Assembly (NCBI RefSeq): GCF_026151345.1
Contig: NZ_JAMQPR010000003.1
Coordinates: forward strand, 11,339 to 75,338
Length of the DNA stretch: 64,000 nt
Direction: 5' to 3'
Source: Leptospira paudalimensis
GTDB lineage: Bacteria; Spirochaetota; Leptospiria; Leptospirales; Leptospiraceae
The notes beneath the pieces were generated by a model. That model worked only from the letters and a program-made list of their open reading frames with translations. It was not told the DNA's origin and searched no databases. Made by a program: the position numbers and the translations under genes. Shown piece after piece: positions 1 to 7,898 of this stretch. Positions within the stretch are counted from its first letter, which is position 1, and each line of letters begins with the position of its first letter.

Positions 1-898
1 TAATTTCAACTGTAGCTGAATTAGTCTTTGCGTCTTCTTCGATCACAGAACAAGGTATATTGATGCTATGTAGAAAGTAATCTAAATTGTTTTTTGCCAT
101 CCAAATGGTATATGTTACTTCTTTTTTTTGGAACTTGGCAAATGGATTGTTGTTTAAGTAATCAATCAGATCGAAATTTGGGAGTTCGGTTTCATTACTC
201 AGAGAAGAAATGAGTGCGGAATAAAAATCTAGTTTTGGATTTTGAATTCGGCTCAACATAAATGATTTTGTGTTTTTATCTTTTGTGTCGTATGCGATGA
301 GACCTAAATTTCCTTCCACAAGAGTGATAGCCCGTGGATACACTCGTCTTTGCTCTAGTCGAATGTTCATCAGTTTTTTATATTGAAACTCAATAGGCAA
401 ATTGAATTTGATCGCATAACGAACAACGATGAGAAACGTAGGTAAGGCAATTTTGTCTTTCCAGTTCTTCAAAACAATTTGCAAGGCTTCATCACTTGTA
501 AAATGGGCAAAGGATTTTAAGATAGTTAATGAGATTGAAAAGATTTTTGAAAGATCGCTCTCTTGTAAGTTACATTCTTTCGATTGAAAGTTAATAGTGA
601 CATTAAACTTATCTTTTATTTCTTTCTGATAATTTGAAAGCCGTTTACGAACAATTTCTTGTAGAGATGTTTTTTTGTCTGGATCATCATCTTCTTTGTC
701 TTCTAATAATCCCTTTTTCCAAGCTTCCGGATCCGTGTCAATTTGGTGGATCTCATCGAATCGTGTGTATAAATCTCCGACATTCATGATTTCATCATGT
801 TGATTTTTAGTTTTTTCTTTGAGATACCATTCTCTTCCTAAAAGAAGGACCTCGAGTCCTTTTTGGATTTGTTCTTCTTTGGTAAGATTTTTTGCCAT
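1..898 (-). CDS. WYL-domain-like regulator (3' end outside window)
   Basis: About 299 residues are visible, starting at ATG 898 and running off the left edge without a stop. The N-terminal part is helical and charged, with an acidic run EDDDPD near residue 72. The C-terminal part contains a stretch of the type ...ITLVEGNLGLIAYD... followed by ...FMLSRIQ..., which resembles the small beta-barrel of WYL proteins, ligand-sensing transcription factors often found beside defence genes. No clear DNA-binding helix-turn-helix is obvious in the visible part. Two palindromes lie just upstream of the start and could be its operators. The WYL assignment comes from memory of the family pattern; a general regulator of unknown type is the alternative. 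Confidence 0.6.
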   Translation of the reverse strand, partial: MAKNLTKEEQIQKGLEVLLLGREWYLKEKTKNQHDEIMNVGDLYTRFDEIHQIDTDPEAWKKGLLEDKEDDDPDKKTSLQEIVRKRLSNYQKEIKDKFNVTINFQSKECNLQESDLSKIFSISLTILKSFAHFTSDEALQIVLKNWKDKIALPTFLIVVRYAIKFNLPIEFQYKKLMNIRLEQRRVYPRAITLVEGNLGLIAYDTKDKNTKSFMLSRIQNPKLDFYSALISSLSNETELPNFDLIDYLNNNPFAKFQKKEVTYTIWMAKNNLDYFLHSINIPCSVIEEDAKTNSATVEI

Positions 899-923
899 TT
901 CGCGTCGATTGGAACATTTGGAA

Positions 924-977
924 GATTTGCTGCAAATCAATTCTGATTAAAATTTAAGTTACCAGCAAATTTTTGCT
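924..977. promoter_or_regulatory. Two short palindromes upstream of the WYL-like gene
   Basis: GATTTGCTGCAAATC at 924-938 has 7-bp arms around one base, and AGCAAATTTTTGCT at 964-977 has 6-bp arms around two bases. Both are perfect inverted repeats built from the same GCAAA/TTTGC half-site in opposite order. They lie 26 to 80 bases upstream of the minus-strand start at 898. Autoregulation by the WYL-like protein is an inference. Confidence 0.4.
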
Positions 978-1067
978 AGGTTTGATTTTGACCAGCTAAC
1001 CAAAAATTGTCAGCAAGATGATAACTTTTAAATCCTTAAGTAATTTATCAAGATTCATGAAAATAAG

Positions 1068-1094
1068 TTGACAAACGCCTATTGGTGATATATT
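1068..1094 (+). promoter_or_regulatory. Sigma70-like promoter for the small gene at 1208
   Basis: A consensus -35 box TTGACA (1068-1073) is followed after 15 bases by TATATT (1089-1094). The spacing is short for sigma70 but both hexamers are good. It points toward the small gene at 1208 and a few very short in-frame starts in between. Confidence 0.4.
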
Positions 1095-1207
1095 GGGGCA
1101 GACGTTTTCAGAAAAATCAATGATCAAGGTGTTAACTTATGAAAGATGTGGTTGGTTTCAAGAAGCGAATAGATCATAAATTGATTCTTAAAAGGTAGGT
1201 ATATAAT

Positions 1208-1375
1208 ATGGAGAATAAGAATAATGAGGATGATATGGAAATGGATTGGGAAGAAGCTTGGAGACTTGATAATGAAATGAAAGCTACTGAATATTACAAA
1301 AGAATTCAAGAAGCTCGTAAGCAGAGAGTTCCCAAAGAACAAACTGAAGACAGTCCTAATCCGGGAGAAAATTAA
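1208..1375 (+). CDS. Small acidic hypothetical protein (55 aa)
   Basis: This is a 55-residue open frame starting MENKNNEDD and ending PNPGEN. It is rich in Glu, Asp, Asn and Lys, with a central helical stretch around residues 14-40. A strong promoter-like sequence lies 114 bases upstream. The size and charge are those of many antitoxins and small regulators, but no motif is recognisable and no function is assigned. A 19-codon frame at 1139-1198 precedes it, and either could be a leader or noise. Confidence 0.45.
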   Translation: MENKNNEDDMEMDWEEAWRLDNEMKATEYYKRIQEARKQRVPKEQTEDSPNPGEN

Positions 1376-1713
1376 CTTCAGTTTGAATTAGGAAAAAATC
1401 CAATTGAGGGTAGTGACATGGGCTTTTTTGCACGAGGTTCTACTCGGTCGTTTTTTCTATATGCGGTGACTTATTGATTTTGGCAAATTCAGACTTTCGA
1501 TTTCTCAGTGGATTATAGTGTTCTAAATGGCTGAAAAGAGGACTCAAATTTTGCCTTAGAATCGATTTCTAGCCTATTCGAATCTTAAAAATGGGGTTCT
1601 ATAGCCGAGCATCCTTTCCAGAGCTTAGATTTCAGTTTTCTTGCCTCTAACTATATTTGGAAACGGAAACAAAATGTCCGATTTTTCACCTTTGCACCAT
1701 GTAAAGTTTCCTT
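1376..1713. other. Intergenic region, no gene seen
   Basis: No credible reading frame or RNA gene was found between the small gene and the deacetylase-like gene. The only recognisable element is the 17-bp palindrome at 1664-1680, listed separately. Confidence 0.5.
1664..1680 (+). promoter_or_regulatory. CGGAAA-N5 palindrome, copy 1
   Basis: CGGAAA, CAAAA, TGTCCG: one member of a family of 17-bp inverted repeats in this window (consensus CGGAAA-N5-TTTCCG). It ends 33 bases before the ATG of the deacetylase-like gene. Half-site centres are 11 bp apart, about one helical turn, as expected for a dimeric regulator. Confidence 0.5.
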
Positions 1714-2637
1714 ATGTTGCGAACTTACTATCAGAAAGAAATGGTGCCGGTAGAGTGTGTGGGGTATTCGTTAAGTCCGAAAAAACCTAAGTTACTTTTG
1801 GACTTGATACAGGAGTTAGGTTACGAAGATCATTTTCAGATTTTTGCCAATTGGAAACCTTTTGAGATCGAAGATTTTTTAATCGGGCATACAGAAACAT
1901 ATGTAAAAGCTTTTTTTAAAGGAGAAGGTCCACTTGCGTCATCAAACGGATTTGAATGGAATCTATCACTAGCAAGTTCTGTCTGTTTTACGAATGCTTC
2001 TCTGTATCAAGCCATCCGTGATAGTTTCCTTTTTGATGAAGTCACATTTAGTCCCACATCTGGGTTTCATCATGCAATGCCGAATCGTGGAAGTGCGTTT
2101 TGTACATTCTCAGGCCAGGTGATCGCTTCGGTTAAATTGTATCGAGAACTTGGGATCAGAGGTGCTTACATTGATTTGGATGGTCATTTTGGAAATTCCA
2201 TTGAAGATACAAATTCATTTTTACCAGAAGTTAAACAAGCAATTCCCTTTAATATTAATCCCAAAGGAAATCATGCGGCTTACATCAAAGACACGAAACA
2301 AAAGATGGAACTAGTTTTGGAAGAGGTAGCAAAAAACAAAATTCATTACGTTGTGTTTTGTTCTGGGGCCGACTCGCTGGTGGATGATGATTTAGGTGGG
2401 AGTGTGACCATTGAAGAGTGGCTTCACTTAAAAGAATGGATGTATAATGAAATTTCTCGTTTCGATAAAGGCTCCAAAAAATTTCCATCTACGATCAGTT
2501 TGTTTGGTGGGTATAGGAAAGATCATTTCCGTTCTGTGTTAGATGCTCATCTTATGGACTTACTTCTCTGTTTGAAAATCCGGTATGGGACGGAATTGCC
2601 GTATCAGTCGGAGTATCGAAAAAAGGGTGGAAGGTAG
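1714..2637 (+). CDS. Histone-deacetylase-family (HDAC/AcuC-like) hydrolase
   Basis: This 307-residue protein has the arginase/deacetylase fold signature. A His pair occurs in SGFHHA (H119, H120), followed by GSAFCTF. The metal ligands are expected in DLDGHFG (D154, D156, H158) and in SGADSLVDDDLGG (D220). In the family these residues bind Zn2+ and activate water to remove acyl groups from amines, acetyl-lysine or polyamines. Bacterial members act on small molecules or proteins, and the substrate here is unknown. The length is near the usual 300-340. The ribosome-binding site is weak, and a shared palindrome lies 33 bases upstream. The gene stands alone and converges on the small gene at 2952. 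Confidence 0.8.
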   Translation: MLRTYYQKEMVPVECVGYSLSPKKPKLLLDLIQELGYEDHFQIFANWKPFEIEDFLIGHTETYVKAFFKGEGPLASSNGFEWNLSLASSVCFTNASLYQAIRDSFLFDEVTFSPTSGFHHAMPNRGSAFCTFSGQVIASVKLYRELGIRGAYIDLDGHFGNSIEDTNSFLPEVKQAIPFNINPKGNHAAYIKDTKQKMELVLEEVAKNKIHYVVFCSGADSLVDDDLGGSVTIEEWLHLKEWMYNEISRFDKGSKKFPSTISLFGGYRKDHFRSVLDAHLMDLLLCLKIRYGTELPYQSEYRKKGGR

Positions 2638-2647
2638 CTTTCCATCG

Positions 2648-2663
2648 CGAAGCTGAGTCTTCG
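2648..2663. terminator. Short hairpin between convergent genes
   Basis: CGAAG and CTTCG pair around a 6-base loop in the 27-base gap between convergent genes. There is no clear U tract, so it is at best a weak bidirectional terminator. Confidence 0.3.
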
Positions 2664-2664
2664 G

Positions 2665-2952
2665 TTATAGTTCGAAGAGTCCTTTGATGAAAGAATTTTG
2701 ATCAATCGGTTCGGGTGCGCTTGCGATGATGTCTTGTAGGCTTGCCTTTTCTCCTTTTTTGAGTCGATCTAAATGTTCAAAGAGAAGTTGCATATGGAGT
2801 GAGTCCTCTTCATCCGGATATTCTTCCTCAATATCCTCTGGGAAGAAGTCTGGATCCTCCATCATCTCTTCCATCTGTCGTCTCATCGCTTCTAATTCTT
2901 CTTTTGTTGCCAGTCCATCATTCTCTTCTTTCATGTTCTGCTTACCAAGCAT
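2665..2952 (-). CDS. Small acidic hypothetical protein (95 aa)
   Basis: This is a 95-residue, strongly acidic and probably all-helical protein, with MRRQMEEMMEDPDFF and a run of Asp/Glu in the middle. No family is recognised. Start choice is uncertain: ATG 2952 gives 95 residues, while ATG 2934 has a better upstream purine stretch (GGTAAG) and would give 89. It converges with the deacetylase-like gene. The base composition resembles the core genes rather than the AT-rich accessory genes next to it. Confidence 0.6.
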   Translation of the reverse strand: MLGKQNMKEENDGLATKEELEAMRRQMEEMMEDPDFFPEDIEEEYPDEEDSLHMQLLFEHLDRLKKGEKASLQDIIASAPEPIDQNSFIKGLFEL

Positions 2953-3010
2953 GATATTTAGCGCTTTTTGTTTTATTGGGCAAGTTATATTTTATGACAA
3001 TTCAATTTTG

Positions 3011-4261
3011 TTAGGTGGTTTTTTGTTCAATTTGCTGAATGTAAAAAGTAAAAAGTTTAATAATTTTATTAAGTTCAAAATTGTCACATGGAATAAAAAA
3101 TTTGTTATCTTTTGATTTTGATTCTATTTTTGAATTCTTTAAGTATTCTTCGATTTGAGATTTAATATAATCAGATTCTTGTAATCTTTTATATAAAATT
3201 TTTATTTCGAGTTTAGACCCCTTTTTGCTTATCGAGAATATTTTTAATGGCTTATTGATTCCAACAGAATCATTTAAGAAAATTGAGATTGGATGACTCG
3301 TTGAATGTCTTTGTGTTATTTTATTTGAAAATTCTTTTTTTAAGTATGAGCTCAAACTCTCAATTAAAGTCCAATTTTCCGTTGTAAATAAATGCCTTTT
3401 CTTCCCTGAGAAATTTACAAAATTGTATTCAATTTCTCGAGTAAATTTTCCTTCCGTTTTTTCCTCAAATTTAGATTTAAAATCACATTCAATAAAATTT
3501 ATGAAAGATTTTAATAAATACAAACATTCACTATGGATAGGTTCTATTTCTCCATTTTGTGAATCGAAAATTATTTCTTTTAGAATTGCAATAATGGGAT
3601 CTTCACTATATTCAATGATCCCATTGTTATTGTTCCACAATATATGTGCTTTTGGGCAGTTTGGTAGAACTTTTTCGAAATTTTCAAAAGCATTTTTTGA
3701 TTTTGGTCCATCTGGAGAGATAAAAATAAATGAAATTAAATCTAGGATATTATCATTTAATTTAGTAGATTCTATTTCTTTACTCAGAGTTTGAATTGCA
3801 TAGTTATATTGATTGATTAATTGATTTTGATCAGAGATAGAGTTTTCTCGAATTTTATTTTCGATCAGAAAAATTTTTCGTAAAGTGCGTGAACTTTTGC
3901 TTTTTACGAGTTCTTTAGCATATGATTCTTTAGAGTAGTTCTCTTTTTCAAATATCAGAATTACTATATCTACAATTTGCTTTGTTTTACTATCTAAACT
4001 ATGAAAAGCTTGTTCCAGAAATACTTCTATTTCAAAATTTGAATTGGCTGATAAATCGGTAATTTCATCATTCTCTTTAACTAGGTATTTTTGTGAATCT
4101 GGGGTATCAGCAAGTGAATAAAATATTCTAAGAATTCTCCTTAGGAATTCGTCTCTTAAGCCATGATCTTCAAAACAATCCAGAAGGTATGCTAGAAAAG
4201 CTGAAACATTAGGTTCATTTATTGAACCATCTCCACTGGCGAGAATCTTAAATATATTCAT
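3011..4261 (-). CDS. PD-(D/E)XK nuclease-superfamily protein (PDDEXK_4-like)
   Basis: A 416-residue protein. Its N-terminus (NIFKILASGDGSINEPNVSAFLAYLLDC) resembles the opening of PDDEXK_4 proteins, where a helix with a 'N..LAWLL' type motif precedes the nuclease core. The core is suggested by VDIVILIF (Asp of the PD motif) and IFLIENKI (E-x-K). Proteins of this family are often associated with phage-defence genes, but their targets are mostly unknown. The rest is Lys/Ser-rich and very AT-rich, unlike the flanking core genes, which fits recent acquisition. A second member of the same family lies at 26198 in the large defence array. Confidence 0.65.
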   Translation of the reverse strand: MNIFKILASGDGSINEPNVSAFLAYLLDCFEDHGLRDEFLRRILRIFYSLADTPDSQKYLVKENDEITDLSANSNFEIEVFLEQAFHSLDSKTKQIVDIVILIFEKENYSKESYAKELVKSKSSRTLRKIFLIENKIRENSISDQNQLINQYNYAIQTLSKEIESTKLNDNILDLISFIFISPDGPKSKNAFENFEKVLPNCPKAHILWNNNNGIIEYSEDPIIAILKEIIFDSQNGEIEPIHSECLYLLKSFINFIECDFKSKFEEKTEGKFTREIEYNFVNFSGKKRHLFTTENWTLIESLSSYLKKEFSNKITQRHSTSHPISIFLNDSVGINKPLKIFSISKKGSKLEIKILYKRLQESDYIKSQIEEYLKNSKIESKSKDNKFFIPCDNFELNKIIKLFTFYIQQIEQKTT

Positions 4262-4370
4262 ATTCTTCTAATTAAATTATATTTTCTATAATTGTCAACG
4301 TTTGAATATATTGAATTAGGTATGTTACGAATAAGAAAATAGCCTAAATACAGAATAACGGATACATTTA

Positions 4371-5102
4371 ATGGAAAATAAAATTACTAATTATCTAAGA
4401 AAATCGTTAGTCTTTTTCATTCTATTTATTGGGAACGCGTATCCCAAAGATAAAGCTCCCGATATTCGGGACAAATTTAAGGAATTCGAACCAGGAGTTT
4501 ATTTCTATGTAAATGAGAGAGACTTCTTTCTTAGGCCTTATAGAAACGATAAATATACAGTAGAAAAGTATATGAGAGAAAAAATTGTTCCTGTTGTGAA
4601 TCATTTCTTAACGATTAATTACAAAGGTGATGTTGGTGAACTATCAAATTATATAGGGCAAGGTACAGTTGAAGATTTTACTAAAAACTGCAAACAAGAT
4701 AAGATTATACTTTCTGACAGCGATGAATACAAAAAATTGTTATTCAAAAATATACAAACAAGGAACTATCCATGTGGAATCTCTAGTTATTTCGGCCTAC
4801 ACCATTTATTCAAAGTTTACAAAGAGGATGTATTCTTTTTTGAAACAAAGCATTACTTCCTTATTTGGCTGTATCCACAATATAAATACGGAAAGGATAA
4901 GAATAGTTCTTGGGAAACTCCGCCATCATTCGATGAGTTAGAACACGGATCTACATTTGTCATGTATTATATGAAAGAACCTGATGTAATCGTTAATAGA
5001 TATTTTTTCAAATTCCATACTGATTCTAAAAAGTATGAACTATTCAGCTATTATCCTGATTTTACAGAAAATTTAATCGAAAACTTTCAATATGAAAAAT
5101 AG
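4371..5102 (+). CDS. Hypothetical exported protein (243 aa)
   Basis: The N-terminus has a basic start, a hydrophobic stretch (LVFFILFIG) and a plausible signal peptidase I site near NAYPKD, so it is probably exported. The remaining roughly 220 residues are rich in Tyr, Phe, Lys and Asp, with no recognisable motif; two Cys around residues 105 and 129 could form a disulfide. No family is recognised. Codon use is very AT-rich, like the nuclease gene upstream, with which it is divergent. Confidence 0.6.
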   Translation: MENKITNYLRKSLVFFILFIGNAYPKDKAPDIRDKFKEFEPGVYFYVNERDFFLRPYRNDKYTVEKYMREKIVPVVNHFLTINYKGDVGELSNYIGQGTVEDFTKNCKQDKIILSDSDEYKKLLFKNIQTRNYPCGISSYFGLHHLFKVYKEDVFFFETKHYFLIWLYPQYKYGKDKNSSWETPPSFDELEHGSTFVMYYMKEPDVIVNRYFFKFHTDSKKYELFSYYPDFTENLIENFQYEK

Positions 5103-5244
5103 CACATTCATACAATTAGATTCTATCAAAATGTATGATGAATCTGGTCAACTATTCGTTCTATGGCTAATGGAGCGAAAAGAAGGATTAGATACTTATG
5201 AAATCGCAAAAAAACTAAGAACTGACGTTGGACGCAATCATTGA
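5092..5244 (+). CDS. Possible small protein overlapping the previous gene (50 aa)
   Basis: A 50-codon frame starts at ATG 5092 inside the end of the exported-protein gene and stops at TGA 5244. The translation MKNSTFIQLDS...LRTDVGRNH is polar, with one amphipathic helix. Overlap suggests coupling, but no family is recognised, and it may be the remnant of a longer gene or chance. Confidence 0.3.
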   Translation: MKNSTFIQLDSIKMYDESGQLFVLWLMERKEGLDTYEIAKKLRTDVGRNH

Positions 5245-5595
5245 GAGAGCCATTTGAGTAATATTCCTTTATGCAATAGCAAAAAAATTCTTGTACTTTT
5301 TCCAATCCATGTTTCACTTGTATTGTCTTAGGTGAAGATCCAAAAAGACGCGATTCCCCCTTGAGTTTGCCCTCCTGGGGGACCTTTCTCTCTCCCCAAA
5401 AAACTCCTGAAATTATGTCTCATTGTGATTGACAAAATCCGTCCTTTGGATTTAGGTTTTACTGTCCGGTAATAGGCATTTGTCGGATGAGGTAGGCAAA
5501 GACCTCGGATCACTTCACCTAACTTGATCCCTTGCCACAAAAAGAATGTTAAATGGTTTGGCCGAAGGCGTGTCTAGGCAAATCGAAGGGACAAC
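5245..5595. other. Intergenic region, no gene seen
   Basis: No supported gene. The base composition is higher in G and C than its neighbours around 5330-5400, with a C5...G5 inverted run. Near the end, 5557-5575 (TTTGGCCGAAGG...TGTCT) resembles a stretch upstream of the paralogous gene near the right end of the window. Confidence 0.4.
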
Positions 5596-6123
5596 ATGAG
5601 ACAAGGAATTTGGATCCCTGCTCGCATCGAGAGTAGGAAGGACCTTTCCATATCTGAGAAGGTAATTCTTTCAGAAATTGAAAGTTTTACATCGAATGGA
5701 AAGTGTTTTGCATCAAACGAACATTTTGCGAACTTACTTGGGATACGACCTGATACCGTTTCGCGCATGATTTCCAGGCTGAAAAAACGGGGGTTTGTCA
5801 TCCAAACTGGATTTGACGGCCGTAGACGTTATCTTTGTCTAGGGACTGCCTTGGATGAGCGTACGAACCTTACGGAGTTGCCCTCTCGGGAACCACATCG
5901 CAGCGTTGAGACTTTCTCCCAACCAGCCTTGGACAATCCAACACCTCCTATACAGAAGGATTCATTGATTGGTATAAAGGAACAGTACAAGGGAATGTTA
6001 AACAAATTTCCCGAAGCAACAAGAAAGGCCGTTGAACGAATCTTATTTGAAGGAGAGAAACCTTCTTCCAAACATTTGGCAAGGATTGTGAATTCCTTAA
6101 CTAGTGTTGTTGGAGATGGATGA
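5596..6123 (+). CDS. Helix-turn-helix protein (HTH_36-like), left copy
   Basis: A 175-residue protein with an N-terminal winged-helix region of the type found in plasmid and phage replication or DnaD-like proteins: GIWIPARIE, LSISEKVILSEI, CFASNEHFANLLG, then the recognition helix RPDTVSRMISRLKKRGFV and the wing GRRRYL. The C-terminal half is Pro-rich and variable, ending in a helical segment. The start is supported by GAAGGGACAACATG. A clear paralogue lies in the opposite orientation at 63258-63812, identical in domain order. The role is inferred to be transcriptional or replication control of mobile or accessory DNA; no specific partner is known. HipBA follows immediately. Confidence 0.7.
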   Translation: MRQGIWIPARIESRKDLSISEKVILSEIESFTSNGKCFASNEHFANLLGIRPDTVSRMISRLKKRGFVIQTGFDGRRRYLCLGTALDERTNLTELPSREPHRSVETFSQPALDNPTPPIQKDSLIGIKEQYKGMLNKFPEATRKAVERILFEGEKPSSKHLARIVNSLTSVVGDG

Positions 6124-6181
6124 CCAAAGCATGCTATCTCATAGTTTTCAAATTTACTCAGTCTCAATAAATTCCTAAAAA

Positions 6182-6230
6182 TGACCAGTAAAATGGTCGT
6201 AATAGGATTTAGTGACTGATAAAATGGTCA
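6182..6230. promoter_or_regulatory. Twin HipB-type operators
   Basis: Two similar 18-bp inverted repeats, TGACCAGTAAAATGGTCG (6182-6199) and TGACTGATAAAATGGTCA (6213-6230), match at 14 of 18 positions, and their centres are 31 bp apart (about three turns). The first has perfect GACCA/TGGTC arms. They lie 22 to 71 bases before the HipB start, the expected place for autoregulatory operators bound cooperatively by an XRE-type antitoxin. Confidence 0.65.
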
Positions 6231-6252
6231 ATACATTGGTATTATAGAGTTT

Positions 6253-6585
6253 ATGAAAATTACGAGAACCTATTCTAAGATGGCAAAGGAAGCATCTGTT
6301 TTACTGGGAAAAGAAATCCAAGTTGCCAGAAAGGAAAGAAAATGGTCGGAACAAGTGCTTGCAGATCGAATCGGGATTTCGCGAACTACTTTGCAAAAGA
6401 TAGAAGCAGGGGATATGACAGTGGCCATTGGTTTGGTTTTCGAAGCGGCCGTGATCCTTGGCATTCCTATTTTTCTAGAAGAGAATCCATCCCTTTCCAA
6501 ATCCATTCGGAACACAACAGACAAGTTGACTTTGTTACCTAAACGCATTCGTAACAAAATAAAGAAGGTGAAAGATGACTTCTAA
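6253..6585 (+). CDS. hipB: HipB-like antitoxin, XRE-family regulator
   Basis: A 110-residue protein with one XRE/Cro helix-turn-helix (LGKEIQVARKERKWSEQVLADRIGIS with recognition helix RTTLQKIEAG) and a short basic C-terminus. In HipBA modules this protein dimerises on operators, represses the operon and holds the HipA kinase inactive. The twin palindromes upstream and the 11-bp overlap with the HipA gene support this. The start at 6253 follows AGAG at a short distance; ATG 6280 is an alternative. Confidence 0.8.
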   Translation: MKITRTYSKMAKEASVLLGKEIQVARKERKWSEQVLADRIGISRTTLQKIEAGDMTVAIGLVFEAAVILGIPIFLEENPSLSKSIRNTTDKLTLLPKRIRNKIKKVKDDF

Positions 6586-7834
6586 AGAAGCCTTTGTTTG
6601 GATTTGGTTAGAAGGCCAAGTGGATCCAATCGTCTGTGGTAGGATCGAAGAAGAGAATGGATTTTATTATTTTAACTATGGACGAAGTTATCTAGAGAAG
6701 TCGAAAGAGAACTCCAAAACCTTTTCCATCTATGAACCAGAGTTACCACTGATAGAAGGACGATTGCCTCTCCTTCCCGAACTCAAGATGCCAAATGCGA
6801 TTCGCGATGCATCACCAGATGCTTGGGGAAGGCGTGTCATTCTCAATAAAATTTCTGGATCCAATGCAAAAGAGAAAGATACCAATGATCTCAGTGAATT
6901 GTTATATCTTTTGGAATCAGGCTCCGATCGAATTGGTGCTCTCGATTTTCAAGAATCACCAACTGAGTACAAGCCAAGACAGAATGCAAATGTATCCTTA
7001 GAAGACTTATTGAGGTCTTCCGAAAAAGTAGAGAAGGGGATTCCTCTCAGCCGTGAATTAGATATGGCGCTTCTGCATGGAACTTCCATAGGTGGTGCGA
7101 GACCAAAAGCGCTCGTGGAAGAGAAAGAGTCCAAGTATGTGGCAAAGTTTTCTTCGACAGATGATTATTACCATGTCGTGAAGGCCGAGTACATTGCCAT
7201 GCGTCTTGCAAAACTTGTGGGAATCGATGTCGCTCCGGTCAAACTCGTTCGAGCTGCAAACAAAGATGTGCTTCTCATCAAACGATTTGATCGAGTCCGA
7301 TTGAAACATGGTTGGGGAAGAAAACGTGTTGTGTCTGCCTTAACACTCTTTGGTCTCGATGAGATGATGGCACGATATACAAGTTATGAAACCCTCTGTG
7401 AAATCATTCGCCATCGTTTTCAAAGTCCAAAAGAAACCTTAGAGGAGATCTTCCAAAGACTAGTCTTTAATATCCTTTGTGGCAACACCGACGACCATGC
7501 AAGAAATCATGCTGCCTTCTGGGATGGAAATTCTCTAACGCTTACACCGGCCTACGATATTTGCCCTCAGGCACGATCTGGGAACGAAGCATCACAAGCC
7601 ATGCTCATCTTCGGCGATGACAGAAGGAGTCGAATCGAAGTTTGTCTCAATGCTCGCAGTCAATTTCTACTTTCGAAAGCTAGGGCGATAGAGATTGTGA
7701 AACACCAAATCCAAACCATTGAGAAAAAATGGAAGTCTGTTTGTGACGAAGCCGAGTTAAGCCAGGTGGACAGAAATCTACTCTGGAAACGACAGTTTTT
7801 GAATCCCTATTCGATGGAAGGTGTAAAGGGGTAA
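6575..7834 (+). CDS. hipA: HipA-like Ser/Thr kinase toxin
   Basis: A 419-residue protein with the full HipA layout. The N-terminal subdomain ends in LPELKMPNAIRDASPDAWGRR. The family motif GTSIGGARPKALV lies near residues 169-181, followed by the ATP-site Lys in YVAKFSS. The catalytic loop FNILCGNTDDHARNHAAFW and the metal-binding YDICPQ follow. HipA toxins phosphorylate aminoacyl-tRNA synthetases such as GltX and induce dormancy; the target here is unknown. All key residues seem intact and the length is normal (about 410-440). The start ATG 6575 overlaps the end of hipB by 11 bp and has GAAGGTG upstream. Confidence 0.85.
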   Translation: MTSKEAFVWIWLEGQVDPIVCGRIEEENGFYYFNYGRSYLEKSKENSKTFSIYEPELPLIEGRLPLLPELKMPNAIRDASPDAWGRRVILNKISGSNAKEKDTNDLSELLYLLESGSDRIGALDFQESPTEYKPRQNANVSLEDLLRSSEKVEKGIPLSRELDMALLHGTSIGGARPKALVEEKESKYVAKFSSTDDYYHVVKAEYIAMRLAKLVGIDVAPVKLVRAANKDVLLIKRFDRVRLKHGWGRKRVVSALTLFGLDEMMARYTSYETLCEIIRHRFQSPKETLEEIFQRLVFNILCGNTDDHARNHAAFWDGNSLTLTPAYDICPQARSGNEASQAMLIFGDDRRSRIEVCLNARSQFLLSKARAIEIVKHQIQTIEKKWKSVCDEAELSQVDRNLLWKRQFLNPYSMEGVKG

Positions 7835-7846
7835 GAAAAAGTAAAA

Positions 7847-7896
7847 ATGAGTAGTTTAATATTGACTTTAAAACACTCATGAGTAGTTTAAAGTCA
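7847..7896. promoter_or_regulatory. Direct and inverted repeats before the DUF4143 gene
   Basis: ATGAGTAGTTTAA occurs twice (7847-7859 and 7879-7891), 32 bp apart. TGACTTTAAA (7863-7872) and TTTAAAGTCA (7887-7896) form a perfect 10-bp inverted repeat with a 14-base loop, ending 2 bases before ATG 7899. The layout could be an operator pair or an RNA hairpin covering the ribosome-binding region of the next gene; no Shine-Dalgarno sequence is otherwise visible. Confidence 0.5.
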
Positions 7897-7898
7897 GC

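Noticed and set aside
924..938. SOS (LexA) box in GATTTGCTGCAAATC
   Set aside because: The known leptospiral box is TTTG-N5-CAAA, but here the spacer is three bases.
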